Of a stretch of DNA of 64,000 bases, positions 11,166 to 23,584 are shown piece by piece. The stretch lies in assembly GCA_024036415.1 (NCBI GenBank), contig JAMWET010005053.1, positions 124,001 through 188,000 on the forward strand, in the 5' to 3' direction. Under the pieces are notes generated by a model. The model made no database searches. It saw nothing but the letters and a program-made list of their open reading frames with translations, and was not told the origin of the DNA. The translations under genes and the position numbers were made by a program. Source of the DNA: Prochilodus magdalenae. Lineage: Eukaryota > Chordata > Actinopteri > Characiformes > Prochilodontidae. Each line of letters starts with the position of its first letter. Within the stretch, counting starts at the first letter, position 1.

Positions 11166-11262
11166 ACACAGTTCCAGTAACACAGTGGTAGGGCGTTGGT
11201 CTGCAGTAACCCACGTCACCAGTTTGATTCAGGCCTTGTACCAAGCATATACGCAATCAGAT
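11166..11262 (+). mobile_element. tRNA-like SINE head
   Basis: The string AGTAACACAGTGGTAGGGCG resembles an RNA polymerase III A box. CCAGTTTGATTCAGGCC, about 40 bp on, resembles a B box. The copy at 37,146 reads TAGCACAGTGGTAGCGC. A mature tRNA fold is not supported. Confidence 0.35.
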
Positions 11263-11829
11263 TTTGACACTGAGTAAAATAAATACAAGATATTTCGCTT
11301 TACATTTGGGTCCATGACCCCTACCAAACTGCAACATGCATCTCAATGAAGCACTGCACATGGACAGGCTATTTAAATGTGCAAGGCCACTTGTGAGGTC
11401 AGAGATGCTGTGATTGTCCAAACACTCTGTTGTGTCACCTACTGTTCATTAAGTCCTGAAGTTTAATGCCTCTGACTACCGTGTGGTCTAGTGATCTTTA
11501 GAGTTATGTCTCTGGGGTCTGATAGGGTCTCTCAGGCTGAACAGGCTGGGGTGAAGACCCAGACTAAAACAATCTAAAATCTCCTATTAAAAGAGGACGC
11601 AGGATAATGTGTACCATGCTTAGAGAGGGTTACTGGGACCTACCCCATGAGCCAGGCCTGGTGGTCAGGTAGCCCATGTGAGGTTTTGCTGGATATTACT
11701 GGCAGTGGCCAATGTACAGAAAGAACTCCTACCTCAAGGAGAACTTGTGTAGCAAAAGGCTGTAATAAATGGACCTCAGGAACAGTACCTGGTTGATTGG
11801 GATTTGTAGTTCTTGCTGACCTGACAATC

Positions 11830-12130
11830 TCTGATTTACATTGTGAGCTCTATGGTCTAGCTTAGAGAAATTGCACTCCTGAATCTTGCAGGTCATTTTT
11901 ACTGAGCTCCAGCTCTTTCAGGGAGTATGTTTCTAGTTTCAAAACTGATCCCAGATTTTCACAGGTCTTTTTTCTAGGTTTACATAATGCAAGTCTGCAG
12001 AGGGAGAACAAAGCCGATCATGTGGTACAGTCAAATGAGTTTGTAGTTCTTGTTGACCAGAGAATCTCCAGTTTACAGTGCAAACTCTTCAGAACAGCTG
12101 AGAGCAACTCCACTCCTGAATCCCTCAGGT
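11830..12130 (-). pseudogene. NLR leucine-rich repeat relic, unit 1
   Basis: Reverse-strand translation shows two repeat units of the fish NLR type. One contains 'KTCENLGSVLKLE', 'LKELELSKNDLQDSGV' and then a stop. The other contains 'NDLRDSGVELLSA', 'LHCKLEIL'. In fish NACHT-LRR proteins these are single-exon repeats. No NACHT, FISNA or B30.2 exon is nearby and frames are broken, so this is debris rather than a gene. Confidence 0.7.
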
Positions 12131-12935
12131 CATTTTACTTGAACTTTAACAGATTGTTGAGGGGGCATGGGAGCTTGCCAACACAGTCTATATATGTGTG
12201 TTTTGTTGGCTTTAATAAAGCTTATGACTTTATTCCCTAATAAGTTTTGTGGGGTTCCTTTGGGAGTGTGAGGTGCCAGTGCCATTACTATGGGCCATTC
12301 AGTCTCTGTATCTCCAGAGTGATAGATGTCTGTATACTCAACAATAGGTAAAGCTTGGTAAAGGTAGATGTTGAACATTGTGCCTTGTCTCCACTTCTCT
12401 TTGTAATATTCATGCACAGAGCACCAATGCTTCTTCACTAATTATAGGAAGAGGGTTTTTGAGATTGGCTTAAGGCTGGGACAGGCGATAACAGCAATAA
12501 AGCTGTGGTAGCAGAGAGTAGTGGTGTAGAGGGAGTGGAGCAATAAGGTCAGTATACATCTCCATCAAAAAATGTGGTCACAATGAGCCACAATGGAAAA
12601 TTCAAGAAGTTAATTTGGACAAAAAGATGGCAAGTTTCTGTAATACAGCTGTAATATTGGAAATTATGTTTTGAGAATCAGAAAAACAACACATACATCT
12701 ATAGATATGAAAGAATACACACTAATGACTGCATAACTTGTGACTATAAACATCTGTCCATGTTTACAGTAATGATTTGTTCCCAGATTTTAGTGGTCAG
12801 TTAATGGTCTTCTAAAGAAAACGCTATTATCAAGTGCTACCTGGTGGATTGTCTCTTTCAAATATGTGGCTGAGATTCTTAGGGACTATTTAATCTGGTT
12901 AAACATGATCTGAGTAAGTAGACCTGCCTGAGCAT

Positions 12936-13140
12936 GAGAAGAGTCAGCAGTGTCCTCAGCACCATGGACAGTGACAGCAGAGAGCCAGCACTCACTGACC
13001 TGCTGTTCTCTATATGCATATACAGAATCTCTGGTGTACTGTAGATTGATCTCCTTAGAACTGGAGCTTCCTGGTGAGAAGGATGCTAATCACATGATTA
13101 AGCATGTAGTATTATATTACAATGTGGTGTCTTTGCCATG
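12936..13140 (+). repeat. Element X, copy 3 (unit 2, proximal set)
   Basis: This is nearly identical to copy 1 at 139-345, differing at a handful of positions. Confidence 0.6.
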
Positions 13141-13274
13141 GTGAATCTCAAGTTATATTGTAATCAACCTACAGATTGAGCACAGCTGTTTTCAGTTTGC
13201 AGGGGTTTCTGGGTAATGTAGTTTTTCATAGAACAGAGATTCAGATTGCTGATCAACTGTCTTGGTCTATACAA

Positions 13275-14670
13275 GAAATAGAAATAGATTCCTGAGTTTT
13301 ATTGTACATAGTAGAAATAGAAATGGAATATTGAGTTTTTATTGCACATAGTCGAAATGGACTGTTGTAGAAAAAGACTACTGTAGAAATAGACTACTGA
13401 GGACAGCGGCTGTTATACAGTCTGACGGCAGTCGGAAGGAAGGATCTGTGGTACCTCTCCTTCACACACCGTGGGTGCAGCAGCCGGGCACTAAAGGCGC
13501 TTCCCAGTGCTTCCAGAGAGTGGTACATGGGTGGGACAGATTCTATAACAGGTGTTTAAACTTAGTCCTCATTCTCCTGTCCCCCACCACCTCCAGTCTC
13601 CTCAGGAGCGCCCCCTACACTCCAAAGGACCTGAGTCTCCTCAGGAGCGCTCCCTGCACTTCAAAGGACCTGAGTCTCCTCAGGAGCGCCCCTGCACTCC
13701 GAAGAATCTGAGTCTCCTCAAGAGATGTAGTCTGCTCTGGCCTTTCCTGTAGAGTGCAGCAGTGTTGTCAGTCCAGTCCAACTTGTGGTTGAGGGGAACA
13801 CCCAGGTACTTGTAGGACCTCACTATTTCAATGTCTGTTCCCTGGATGTTTACAGGTACCAGAGGAGAGTGTTTGGCTCTGCGGAAGTCCACCACCAGTT
13901 CTTTAGTTTTTCCTGCGTTGATCTGTAGGCAGTTCTTCTGACACCATTCCACAAAGTCCTTAGTCAGTTCTCTGTACTCCCTGTCCTCTCCATCACTGAT
14001 GAGGCCCATGATAGCAGAGTCATCAGAGAACTTCTGCAGGTGGCAGCTGGCAGAACTGTACTTGAAGTCAGCAGTGTAGAGGGTGAAGAGAAAGGGAGCA
14101 AGTACTGTTCCCTGTGGAGTGCCTTCGCTGCAGACAACCATGTCAGACTGGCAGTCCTGTGTCCTCACATATTTTGGACAGTTTGTGAGGTAGTCCTACA
14201 TCCAGGTGGTGAGGTGATGGTCCAACCCTGTGCCCTCCAGTTTGTCCTTCAGGAGCATGGGTTGGATGCTATTGAAAGCACTGGAGAAATCAAAGAACAT
14301 GATTCTCACAGTGCTCCCAGCGTTCTCCAGGTGAGAGAGAGATCTGTGTAGAAGGTGGATGATGGCGTCCTCCACTCCAATGCCAGTGGGTCTGAAGTGG
14401 GTCCATTGCTGGACTCAGCAGGGGGCAGAGGAGGACAAGAAGCAGTTTCTCCAGGCTCTTCATCGGATGTGATGTGAGTGCCACTAGCCTGTAACAGTTG
14501 AGGTCTTTGGGGTGTGGGGTCTTTGGCACTGGTACAAGGCAAGATGTTTTCCATAGCTGTGGAACTCTCCCCAACATCAGGCTGAGATTAAAGATGTGCC
14601 CAGCCATTCTGCACAACTCGTTGGCACAGGACTTGAGAAGCCTTGAGCTGATGCCATCTGGGCAGTATTA
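13275..14670 (-). mobile_element. Non-LTR retrotransposon fragment (Rex1-like RT), unit 2 copy
   Basis: This is the better-preserved twin of the fragment at 480-1,870. The reverse-strand frame at 13,680-14,168 runs 162 codons and keeps the GTPQGTVLAP block, the catalytic 'KFSDDSAI' motif and 'KTKELVVDFRR'. An upstream frame at 14,290-14,616 holds the 'PKTPHPKDLN' region, but the fingers and first catalytic Asp block are lost between them. There is no endonuclease domain. Confidence 0.8.
13596..13724. repeat. 39-bp tandem repeat, unit 2 copy
   Basis: Same repeat and copy number as 802-930, with a few substitutions. Confidence 0.85.
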
Positions 14671-15031
14671 CCCACTACACAACTTCATCTTCAACGCATT
14701 GCTTGCAGTGATATCTGCTACTGTCCTGCAGTTTTTAGTCCTGATAACTTCTAGGCATTAATAATTTCCCTGGAAATTCAATGTTTTTCACCCATGCTTC
14801 CTTATAGTCGGGATCTACCCATGGTTTCACACTAGAGGGGGATAACACTGGGGGTCCTTGTCATGGTGAATCTCCAGTTGTATTTTAAACTGCAAGTGAC
14901 TTATGAGTGCAGTTATAGCCGTTTGATACACATTCACACAGCTATGAACACACATACACAGACCTATACTACACACCTGATCACTCCATCTGATACACTG
15001 TGCCCCGCCCCTCCCACTCTGAGGGTCTAAA

Positions 15032-15135
15032 ACAGGAAACCCACAAAGAGACCCTGCAGCTCAGAACACCTCAGACCACTGTTCACTGATTGTCTGTACT
15101 GACTGATCTCAGATCTGTTCAGGACTGTGTAGACA
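15032..15135 (+). repeat. Element A, copy 3 (unit 2, proximal set)
   Basis: Form A, near-identical to the copy at 2,226. Confidence 0.75.
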
Positions 15136-15718
15136 GGAGTACCAGGCCTGGTCAAAGTGGGGAAACTGACCCCAGATCTGATATGGATGTTTAAGGTGTA
15201 AGGGGTCAGCGTGTGCTGCTGGACTGTAAAGGTCAGTGCTGCCAACAGAGGGCAACAGCAGTGAGGTACTGGAAGGGTCAGCTTGTGCTGCAGAGTACCA
15301 ACAGAGGGTGACGGCAGTGAGGTTATGGGACTTCAAAATCCCATAATTCCAAGTAAAAATCTGTTCCAGCCAGGTGCACCTTTAGGTACCTACATTTAAG
15401 GCTGGTCATACAGCACACTGCTGTCACACCTGTGTTCAGGGTGACTGGTACAGTACGTTGAGGCTTGAATCTACAACAAAGAGACAGAAGAGGAGAAAAG
15501 GGCCTCTCTGACAGTCACATGACACCAAGATCTAAGATCACAGTTTAGTGGAACAGTAAAGAAACTGAAACTGGCTCAAAGTTCTTCTGTGGTTAGTAAC
15601 GCTCACCTCATAAACATGCAGAGACAAACAGAAGCTCAGAGCTCACACCACACAACATGACCCTCCAGCTCATTACACTACACACAGATCAGAACACTGG
15701 GAGGACTTTATACCACCG

Positions 15719-16287
15719 TGTCACGTCCGCGGGTCTGTCTTTCCCTGCTGATCCTCCGGACTCCAATTCCCTGAGTGCACATGATGGCGTACCCACATGC
15801 TCACACTCTACCAATCTCTCCTGGTCTACCACTCACACTCCTGCTCAGAACACTGAGTGCTTTCAGCTGGGACGGCAGCCTTATTCTCCCCACAAACACA
15901 CACGGTCTTCACAAAGTTCTGTAACTCTAGTTTCATTTCTGAGGTTCTGATCCACTCTGTCTCTGACTTCTGGCTTTGGTGCTGTTTTCCCTTCCACTCC
16001 TCTCATCGTTTTCTCCCTGTGTCTAGTTTTCTCGTTGTTAGCTTCATTCTCGTCTATCCTGTTTCTGACCCTTCGACTTCGCTTGGTTGTCCACTCTAGG
16101 TTAGTCTGCCTTCTTCTCTGCCTTCCTGGATTTTGACCCTCACTTGTCCTGTCTACTTATGTCCAGGTACTGTCCCTTCTCATTGCTGACTTGTCTGTTG
16201 CTGTTGTGTAAAGCCCTTGGTTTATATAATAAAGCTCATTTGTCCTTTAGCTCTGCCAGTGTCGCGCCTAGTTCTTTGTGACTGACA
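15719..16287. mobile_element. Solo LTR, unit 2 copy
   Basis: 569 bp with TGTCAC and CTGACA ends and a perfect 5-bp flanking duplication CACCG (15,714-15,718 and 16,288-16,292). AATAAA lies near 16,230. It is orthologous to 2,910-3,469, so the insertion predates the unit 1/2 duplication. Confidence 0.8.
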
Positions 16288-16551
16288 CACCGAAAGCTCT
16301 TTTACAGACAGCTATCTAGAACCGCACGCCAGTTATCTAGAATTGGTCCTTGGTATCTTCCCGAACTCAGACATCATTGAGTTATTGTAATCATAACCAG
16401 CTGGTCAGTGTGCTGACCAATGCCCCCTTACAGCTGTATAAACCCCCTCATGCTCAGTTTATACACACTTTAGAAATGGAGGTTCAGTTTGTGTGATGAG
16501 ATTCACCTTCACCCACTTACAAACGAGCCTGAAAGACTCAGACATGCACAA

Positions 16552-16650
16552 ACAGGAAACCCACAGCAAGGCCTTCAGCTCAGGGCCATATCAGACCACC
16601 TGACACTGACTGTCTTTATCAACTGATCTCAGATCTGACAGGAAGTGACT
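16552..16650 (+). repeat. Element B, copy 3 (unit 2, proximal set)
   Basis: Form B, near-identical to the copy at 3,734. Confidence 0.75.
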
Positions 16651-17019
16651 CATTAATGTATAGAGGGTAAATGTCCTAAACGGTTTCATTTTTGTGCCAG
16701 ACGAATGGGACATTCCATTTCCTTAGTGGTGCAGGAATTTAACATTCCTTGGTCCACAGTGTAACAGAATACATCATGGAAAGCCTTACCACCCACACTG
16801 GACAGCACAGCGGATGCTGATCGGTCCTTTATGATGGTGACCAGTGGCTAGAACTGTCCATGTGAACAGACAAGCGACTCTGGCAGAATCACATTTGCAT
16901 TCAGTGCAGGAGGCCCCGCACACACATTCCGCAGGTCAGTGCTAGGTTCTATAGGTTTAAATGGGAAATGGGAGCAGAAGACCCACCACGTTGTCTCAGC
17001 CGGCTCACCAGTGAGGAGC

Positions 17020-17575
17020 TCACCTGGGCTCATGAGGTTGCTGGACCCTGGCAACGTTAGATGTGGTTTTATGAGTCACAGTATCAGTTGTTTGGGGCTA
17101 ATGGTAGGGTTTGTAAGTGGCCGAGATCCCAAGACGCCATGAACTCTATTTGTCAGAGTACTGGGCAAAGTGGTGGTGGTTCCATACTGCTCTTGTGTTT
17201 GTTTTCATGGCATATGTTGGGTCCAGTGGTCTGACTAAACACATTATTGGCCAGTGCCCACTACATTTCACTGCTTGTTGACTATAGGGACTTCATGTAC
17301 CCCGACAGTGACGGGACCGTCATCAGACCCAAATGCTCCATAATTGGTTCAAGGAGCCTTATTGAGTTTCTGTGATGTGGGGGAAAGGTCTATTCATACT
17401 CGAGATCCAGTAACTCACAAACATCACAAGCTCTTGGTGACTTTCTAGACTATATGGCTCAGCTTCCCACATGTAGAACTGATGCCACGTTGATTTGCTT
17501 CACTTCACCAGGCTAGATGGCCTCCTACACAGTACTAGTTACTGTCCCATGACTTTTGGCCTGTCAGTGTACAGA
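17020..17575 (+). mobile_element. Tc1-type transposase relic, unit 2 copy
   Basis: Parallel to 4,180-4,720, with the same broken GGGS-type block near 17,170-17,200 and the same TGACTTTTGGC end. A ~40-bp stretch before it (16,945-16,990) is missing from unit 1. Confidence 0.6.
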
Positions 17576-18061
17576 CACAGTTTACTGCTCATAGCAATAA
17601 CTGCTGTACTGAAAGGAGAGGGAACTGTGACCGAACCCCTCTAATGCAGAGCCCTGATACATGAGGGTGAACCTCACCAAGTGGAAACGGACCAAGTGGT
17701 CGGAGAAAGAAAAGTGAAGGGGCTTGTTATTTGGACTGGGGTTGGGCCAAGGAAAAGAAACCGCCTTCGAAACTTACTGATTGTCACTGGAACAGCTGTG
17801 AGCAGTAACCCTTAAATATCACACCTATGTTGCGGGTCAGATGTTCAGTTCAGATCAGAGAGAATGGAGAACTCTGCCCTACAAAGAGCCTACAAACCCA
17901 AACAGTCCACAGAAGTGTGGTGCAGCAGTGGGTTGATAACTAAAGTCCGCCCTCTTATGATGTGACCAATCAGACAGCGTGTGCCCAGCGTGTACGTCTC
18001 TTATTTGTGAGGGTCTGATTATATATGCGGTGAGAGGTTATCAAAAATAGAAACGTTCCAC

Positions 18062-18075
18062 TGACGTGGACCAAT
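18062..18075 (+). promoter_or_regulatory. Gene 2 promoter block TGACGTGGACCAAT
   Basis: Perfect UPRE and ERSE-II overlap; final T is 70 bp before the ATG of gene 2. Confidence 0.6.
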
Positions 18076-18144
18076 CAGACCAAGACACAGACATCCGCTT
18101 CAAAGACCCTCACCATCGTCCCCCACCCAGCTCCAGTCTCTGAG

Positions 18145-20090
18145 ATGGAGAGATCGAGAGCTGTTCTCCTCACTCTGGTCTGTAAGTGAACTGTTCCACT
18201 CTTCTACCTTCAGCACACCTGATATGGTGTATTTATAGTAGCCTCTTCTGATCAACTCTACATTCAGCTGTTCAGGTTCTAAAGAGTCTCTGGAATGTGT
18301 TTAGATCTAGAACCCTGCTGAGTTCATCCGTTACCTTATTGAAGGAGGAACTCTTCAGATCCTGAGAATATTAAATAAACACTGTGTGGTTCTTTAGAGG
18401 AGAAGTGTTCTCTTAACTTTTGTGTTCACTTGAGGCTGTGTTTAATCTTCCTTCAGTTTGTTTTCCTCAGTTACTGTAGGAGCTAACCTAAACACTGGTG
18501 CTCGTCAAAGACCGTGATTCTCAAACCGGTTCTCAGTCCACAGCGTTATACTCCCCATGTGTCCACTTAGACTGGAGTAAACATGGGTATGGTCTGAGTG
18601 TCCCTGAGGACCAGATTCAGAACCGCTGATGTAAGCAGTCTTCATCTTAAAACAGCACTGAGAACCTAAACAGTTAGATGTACAGTGAGAAGGTGCGTGA
18701 GATCTGCTCGTTCTACTCTGTCTAATCTAAAGTGTGGTTGGTGTGCTGCAGGTGTTCTGTTCTCCAAGATCTCTGGATCAGAAGTGGAGATGAAAGTCAG
18801 ACCCGGAGACAACGTCTTTCTGTACTGTGACTGTCTACTGAAGGCTGGAACTTTTATAGTGTGGTTTAGAAAGTCCTCAGATGAAGATCAAACTCCTCTC
18901 ATTATATCAGGAGATAAGTTGGTACAACCTGCTTTTTCACGCCACCATTTCATTAAGAATCCTTCCATCAACACTCGGGATCTGCTGGTGACGAATGTGT
19001 CTGAATCAGACCTGGGTCTGTACTACTGCGCTGTATGGGAGAGGAAGTCTGTTCATGATGTTTATCATAATGGAACCAGAACCACTCGACTGTCTCTCCT
19101 CGGTAAGGTTACTCATTCTGATCTGTGGGTTCTGTTAGTTAATGATGTCATTTATAACATTGTAATAACATGTCAGAGTGGAGGACGTTATAGTGTGAAA
19201 ATCAGTAGTTACTAATTAACCTGGTGTTTATTCCTATGTTATAAAGCAGTAATTAAGGTGAATTACACACTTGTAAAGCTCTGATTGAGCCGTATTAACA
19301 TAGTAGTTGGCGATTAACTATCAGCAGTAATTAACCCTCACTTTCATCTAACAGACTCAATGTACAGTTTATCTAAGAAAGACTGAAAGTTTGTTTCAAC
19401 TTGGTCTCACTTGATCCTTATCTCAGTCTAAAATTGTAAAATAGACATATTAACAGTTAATTTTTTGGTAGTTATTAGATTGATACCGCTAATGGAGTAT
19501 AATAGACAGCTTAACAAGCTCGTATTGAATATGATACACCCAAAACATTAATATGTCAGGTATTGATTAGTAATCTAGTAATAAAGTCAGATACCAGCTA
19601 CTGTCTTCATGAGGCTTAATAAGAGCATTACAAGTGCACTGGAAATACTGAATTCAGCCTGGAGAGTGTTAATAAAGCAGTAATAAACAGTGAGTCCATT
19701 AAGAAGTACTGTCCTGTTCAGGCTTAATAAGAGCATTAATAGAGCATCATAATGTTCCTGTACAGCTGTGTTTAATGTGAGGATATGAGGTGTAGAACAG
19801 TTAGTCTATCTTCTGCTGTAAAGATGAAGATGGGTTATGAGATGTTCACTGGAGTTCTATCTGAAACTCCTCACCGTCTCTTGGAGCTTCCTCTCTTATT
19901 TCAGACACCCCTGTTCCTTGTGCTGATCCCCACGAGACCCCCTCCACCCTCCAGACCACCTCCACCCCTCCTGTATCAGACTGTAGTGTCTGCTGGAAGC
20001 TGCTGGTCAGTGTGTGTCCAGTCTGTGTTCTCCTCTCCTCAGTCGTCTCCTCCACCTGTGTGTACTACATCTTCAGAAAGAAGACTAAAG

Positions 20091-20152
<62 letters not shown>

Positions 20153-20677
20153 AACCTTCCTGTATGTTAGAGGTACCTCTCTTGTAGCTCCACCCTGATG
20201 GTGCGCAGTTAGAGTCTATAGATCTTATGATGGTTTCCAGTTAGCCGTCCTCTAGTTCTTCATCAGTGATCAGTTTCTACACACAGGACCTTCGTCTCTG
20301 GACATGGTCTGGGTGGTGGTCCACTGTCCCCCCAGCAGTAACGCTGATCATCTATTTCATTTACAGCTGTGAAAGAAAAGAATCAGAGAGAAAGAGAGAA
20401 ATCACCCAATCAGCAGATCAGAACCAGAGAGGAGGTACTGACCCACACACACATACAGAGTCTGGGTTCTTTGGTGTCAGATGGTTCCTGAGTATCCACT
20501 GAAGGAGGCTAATCAGTACTCGTGTTTATAAATGATCTGCAGGTTGGAGTAGGTGATGTGTGTTATGCGGCGCTGGACTTTCCGAGCAGAGGACAGAAAC
20601 CTCTGAAGAAGAAGAAGAGGAGAGTGGAGAGCTCTGAGTTCAGCACATACTCTGAGGTTAAAACTGATCAGATGTAG
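18145..20677 (+). CDS. Receptor gene 2: single V-set Ig domain, two ITIM-like motifs, 258 aa
   Basis: Exons 18145-18181, 18752-19102, 19905-20090, 20367-20434 and 20543-20677; phases 1-1-1-0. This is the most complete copy and the reference for the family here. Signal peptide 1-20; V-set domain 22-129 with C38, C40, W50 and D99-x-G-x-Y-x-C105. A Pro/Thr stalk (130-154) contains a lone Cys (PVPCADP). A CSVC-WK motif precedes the membrane segment at about 162-186, which holds Cys but no charged residue, so no adaptor pairing is expected. The tail carries VCYAAL (Y222) and STYSEV (Y250). Family knowledge: V/I/S-x-Y-x-x-L/V motifs recruit SHP-1/SHP-2. The V exon differs from gene 1 at roughly fifteen residues, clustered around 35-45 and 66-87. 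A CT microsatellite directly follows exon 3. Confidence 0.85.
18510..18628. mobile_element. hAT-like MITE in intron 1 of gene 2
   Basis: Same element and position as in gene 1; the right end reads AGAACCGCTG. Confidence 0.6.
20091..20150. repeat. CT microsatellite in intron 3 of gene 2
   Basis: A nearly pure CT run of about 55 bp begins at the donor of exon 3. Shorter CT runs sit at the same place in genes 1, 3, 4 and 5. Confidence 0.9.
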
Positions 20678-21042
20678 CTGAACTGATTCAGTCATTAACA
20701 CGAGTCGATTCAGTGGACTAAAACTCACTTCCAGCTCTTATAGATGGGCAGATTTATTCTTTCTGGGTTTGGATGGTCTCATTGGATGGAGTTTAAAACC
20801 AGTTCTTGTTTTTCTCTGGTTAAGGATTCTGTAATTTGATGTGGTGTCATGTGGTGTAAATGATTCATTCTGGGTTCTGATTATTGGTGTGTTTAGAGTA
20901 ATGAAGTATATTTTTGAGTATATATTCGGTTCTGTTGTTTTATAAGAGTCATTATACTACAGATCTGCTGTAAGGATGTCAGTGGGACTTTTTGAACTGC
21001 ATATAAAACACAATATGTCTTCTGCTTTGATCTGATACTGAT

Positions 21043-21048
21043 AATAAA
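21043..21048 (+). terminator. Gene 2 polyadenylation signal AATAAA
   Basis: Orthologous to 7,878-7,883; 366 bp after the stop codon. Confidence 0.6.
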
Positions 21049-21636
21049 TGATTATGGAGTCTGACTAAAACAAACACACAGTGCCTGTTTATTTCACTTC
21101 TGTAGGTGTTTATTATGAGGAGGTAGAATAAAGACCACACTGAGTATAACTAGAGAATCATACAGCAGGTTTACATCCACTTAGCTGGTTGTGAGTTGTG
21201 TTGAAAATGACTTTTTGTTGTGGAGGTGTGGGGGCCATACAGGAAGTGATGGGGGTGACGTAGCTAGCTGTGTTTCTGATAGCTAACATTACAGCTACAA
21301 AGCTGGACAAGACACTTTACAAAGCCCAACACTAAAGATCCAACACAGCTGTAGTTCTCCCCACCCTCTAGATACATGATCAAGAGGGGTTTACCTAGTG
21401 AGGCCGGAGTGTCCCTATATAATACATGAGATCCAGAAGTCCAGTTCAGAGTCCTATTCACACAACATCAACTCTTATTTGGACATTTTCTCTTCATTTC
21501 TCTCTCCTCCACTCTCACAGTCCCACATTAACACTAATACAAGATCAATTTCACTTTACAGCATAAAGTTTATATTCAGTTATTACACTGAGAACAATAC
21601 ATTCTAACATTAAGGATTTGAAGCTTGGAGTCCTCT

Positions 21637-21860
21637 CCATCCACAGGGTTAGACACTATCAGAGTAAGGAGACCTGTCTGAGCATTAGAGGAGTCAGCAG
21701 GAGCTTCAGCACCATGGGCAGTTACAGCAGATAGCCAGCCCTCACTGACCTGCTGTTCTCTACACACATATATAGAGCCTCTGGTGTACTGTAGACTGAT
21801 CTCCATGGAACTGGAGATAAATGTTCTGGTGAGAAGCATGCTAGTCACATGCCTGGGCAT
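21637..21860 (+). repeat. Element X, copy 4 (unit 2, distal set)
   Basis: Matches the copy at 8,436, with a reverse-strand open frame of 94 codons of unknown meaning. Confidence 0.6.
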
Positions 21861-22292
21861 GTAGTTTCATGATATCAGGACTCTCTCACTGCACTAACCA
21901 TCCCTCACTCCACTGAATCTGTAGTCAGTAGTCCACATAGGAGTGGCCGACCCAGCCAGTAGTTCCAAGAAGTGGCACAGAGTCATTGGGAGGGTAGCAG
22001 TATTACCCACTACACAACACCATCTACAATCCATTGCTTGGAGTGCCATCTGCTCCTGTCCTTACAACAGTTTGGAGGGGATTCTGGGTAATGTAGTTCT
22101 TCAAAGAACAGTGATATCGATTACTGAACAATGTCCTGGTCTGTAACAGACAGGGAGTTTCCTAAACCCACAATGAGAGTTAACTCCACATATTCACACA
22201 GCTATGAACACACATACACAGACCTATAATAAACACCTGATCACTCCATCTGATACACAGTGCCACTCTCCCTCCAACCCTTAGAGCTTAAA

Positions 22293-22397
22293 ACAGGAAA
22301 CCCACAATGAGACCCTGCAGCTCAGAACGCCTCAGACCCCTGTTCACCGACTATCTGTACTGACTGATCTCACATCTGCTCTGTACTGTGTAGATGG
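22293..22397 (+). repeat. Element A, copy 4 (unit 2, distal set)
   Basis: Form A followed by the small reading frame whose ATG is at 22,394. Confidence 0.75.
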
Positions 22398-22630
22398 GAG
22401 TTTCAGGCCTGGTTAAAGTGGAGGAACAGATCCAGGATCTGATAAGAAGAAGAACAAAGAAAATGAAACTGGCCTGTGAAACTGCTGCTCAGTTGCTGCT
22501 TGTATTCTACACCACACACAGTCATGGAAAACTCTGGGTTAGCAAGTCACCTACAGTCAATAAAACATCAGACCCCTCAAAGGCCTTTTTAACCATCAAC
22601 CATTTCTTTTTTCTAGAACCGGTTACCTGA
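22394..22630 (+). pseudogene. Small conserved reading frame next to element A, unit 2
   Basis: 78 codons, beginning with a 'SGLVKVEEQIQDLI' block like the one at 26,850-26,890 and then Lys/Arg-rich. It is longer than its unit 1 relative because of changes near 22,550. No database family is recognised. Confidence 0.3.
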
Positions 22631-23084
22631 AATCTTACTGGATCTAATACTTTCAAATTGCAGATGATCAAACATAGAGCTCGGTTAAAGAAAAAACAAA
22701 GCCATGTTAAGCACTACCATCAAATTCTGTTGAAGGTGATGTCTTGCACAGTGCATGCTTCATGTTGACAGACCAAGTACAAACAAAGATAGCATAGTAT
22801 AAAGATCCTCTTCACATGACGATGCTGGGAATAGGCATATAGGCAGCTCTATAGGCAGATTATACAAGGGAATTAGCCAAACTAGCCCAAAACTCACCTC
22901 GGATACATGTCAAAAGGTGAATCTGATAATGGCCAGCAGGTCAGTGTGCTGGACAAGGTACCTTTACAATTGTATGTACACTCACTCACAAACTCACACA
23001 TGAGCAGTTTAGACTGTAATGGAAAATGTGGTGAGTCCGAGGCAGGCGTGAGTCCGAGAGCCATCTAAGCTCAGACCTGCAAAA

Positions 23085-23175
23085 ACAGGAAACCCACAAC
23101 AAGGCCTGCAGCCCATCGCACTATACGCTCATGTCCTCTAATAACTGATCCCAGAACTGTTAACAGTAGACTCTG
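23085..23175 (+). repeat. Element B, copy 4 (unit 2, distal set)
   Basis: Form B, close to the copy at 10,082. Confidence 0.7.
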
Positions 23176-23584
23176 TTTAACAATCACAGGTTAGTGTAAA
23201 GTTGGTAACTGTACTAGAATCAGTTTAAAAGCTCATATGGCCAAATATTCAGTTCACTCAGCTGGAGACGAGGGACGTACAAAGGTCACCAATAACTCTG
23301 ACGGGTATGGCAGTACATGATGCTGCACTACAGCTAAGATCCCTTAGGCCTAAAACGATGACTTCAGCAGATTGGAAGACATGACCTTCTCCTATGGTAA
23401 TTTTGATGAGGTGTAAGAAGAGGTAAGCAAGCAAGTCCATGGCTGATATGAGATTTTGCTGGATATTACCTGCAGAGGCCACTGTACAGAAAGATTTTAA
23501 CTCCTACCTCAAGGAGAACTTGTGTAGCATAGGCTATATTAAATGGACCTCAGGAACAGTACCTATGGACTGGCTGACTGGGAT

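Larger units (their letters stand above)
1..12794. repeat. Tandem unit 1 of the receptor array (left edge cut by the window)
   Basis: The sequence at position 1 reappears at 12,795 with only scattered changes. From there units 1 and 2 run in parallel through element X, an RT fragment, element A, a solo LTR, element B, a Tc1 relic, the promoter, the receptor gene, a second X-A-B set and an LRR relic. Start codons are 12,862 bp apart. Unit 1 keeps a segment at about 10.34-11.70 kb that unit 2 lacks. Confidence 0.85.

Noticed and set aside
11166..11262. A functional tRNA gene
   Set aside because: Only A- and B-box-like strings are present. No cloverleaf stem pairing or anticodon loop could be supported, so it was kept only as a possible SINE head.
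19060..19102. The conserved RTTRLSL end of the V exon as a rearranging J segment
   Set aside because: V and J-like parts are one continuous exon with a splice donor directly after it. I saw no heptamer-nonamer signal on either side, so somatic rearrangement is not supported.
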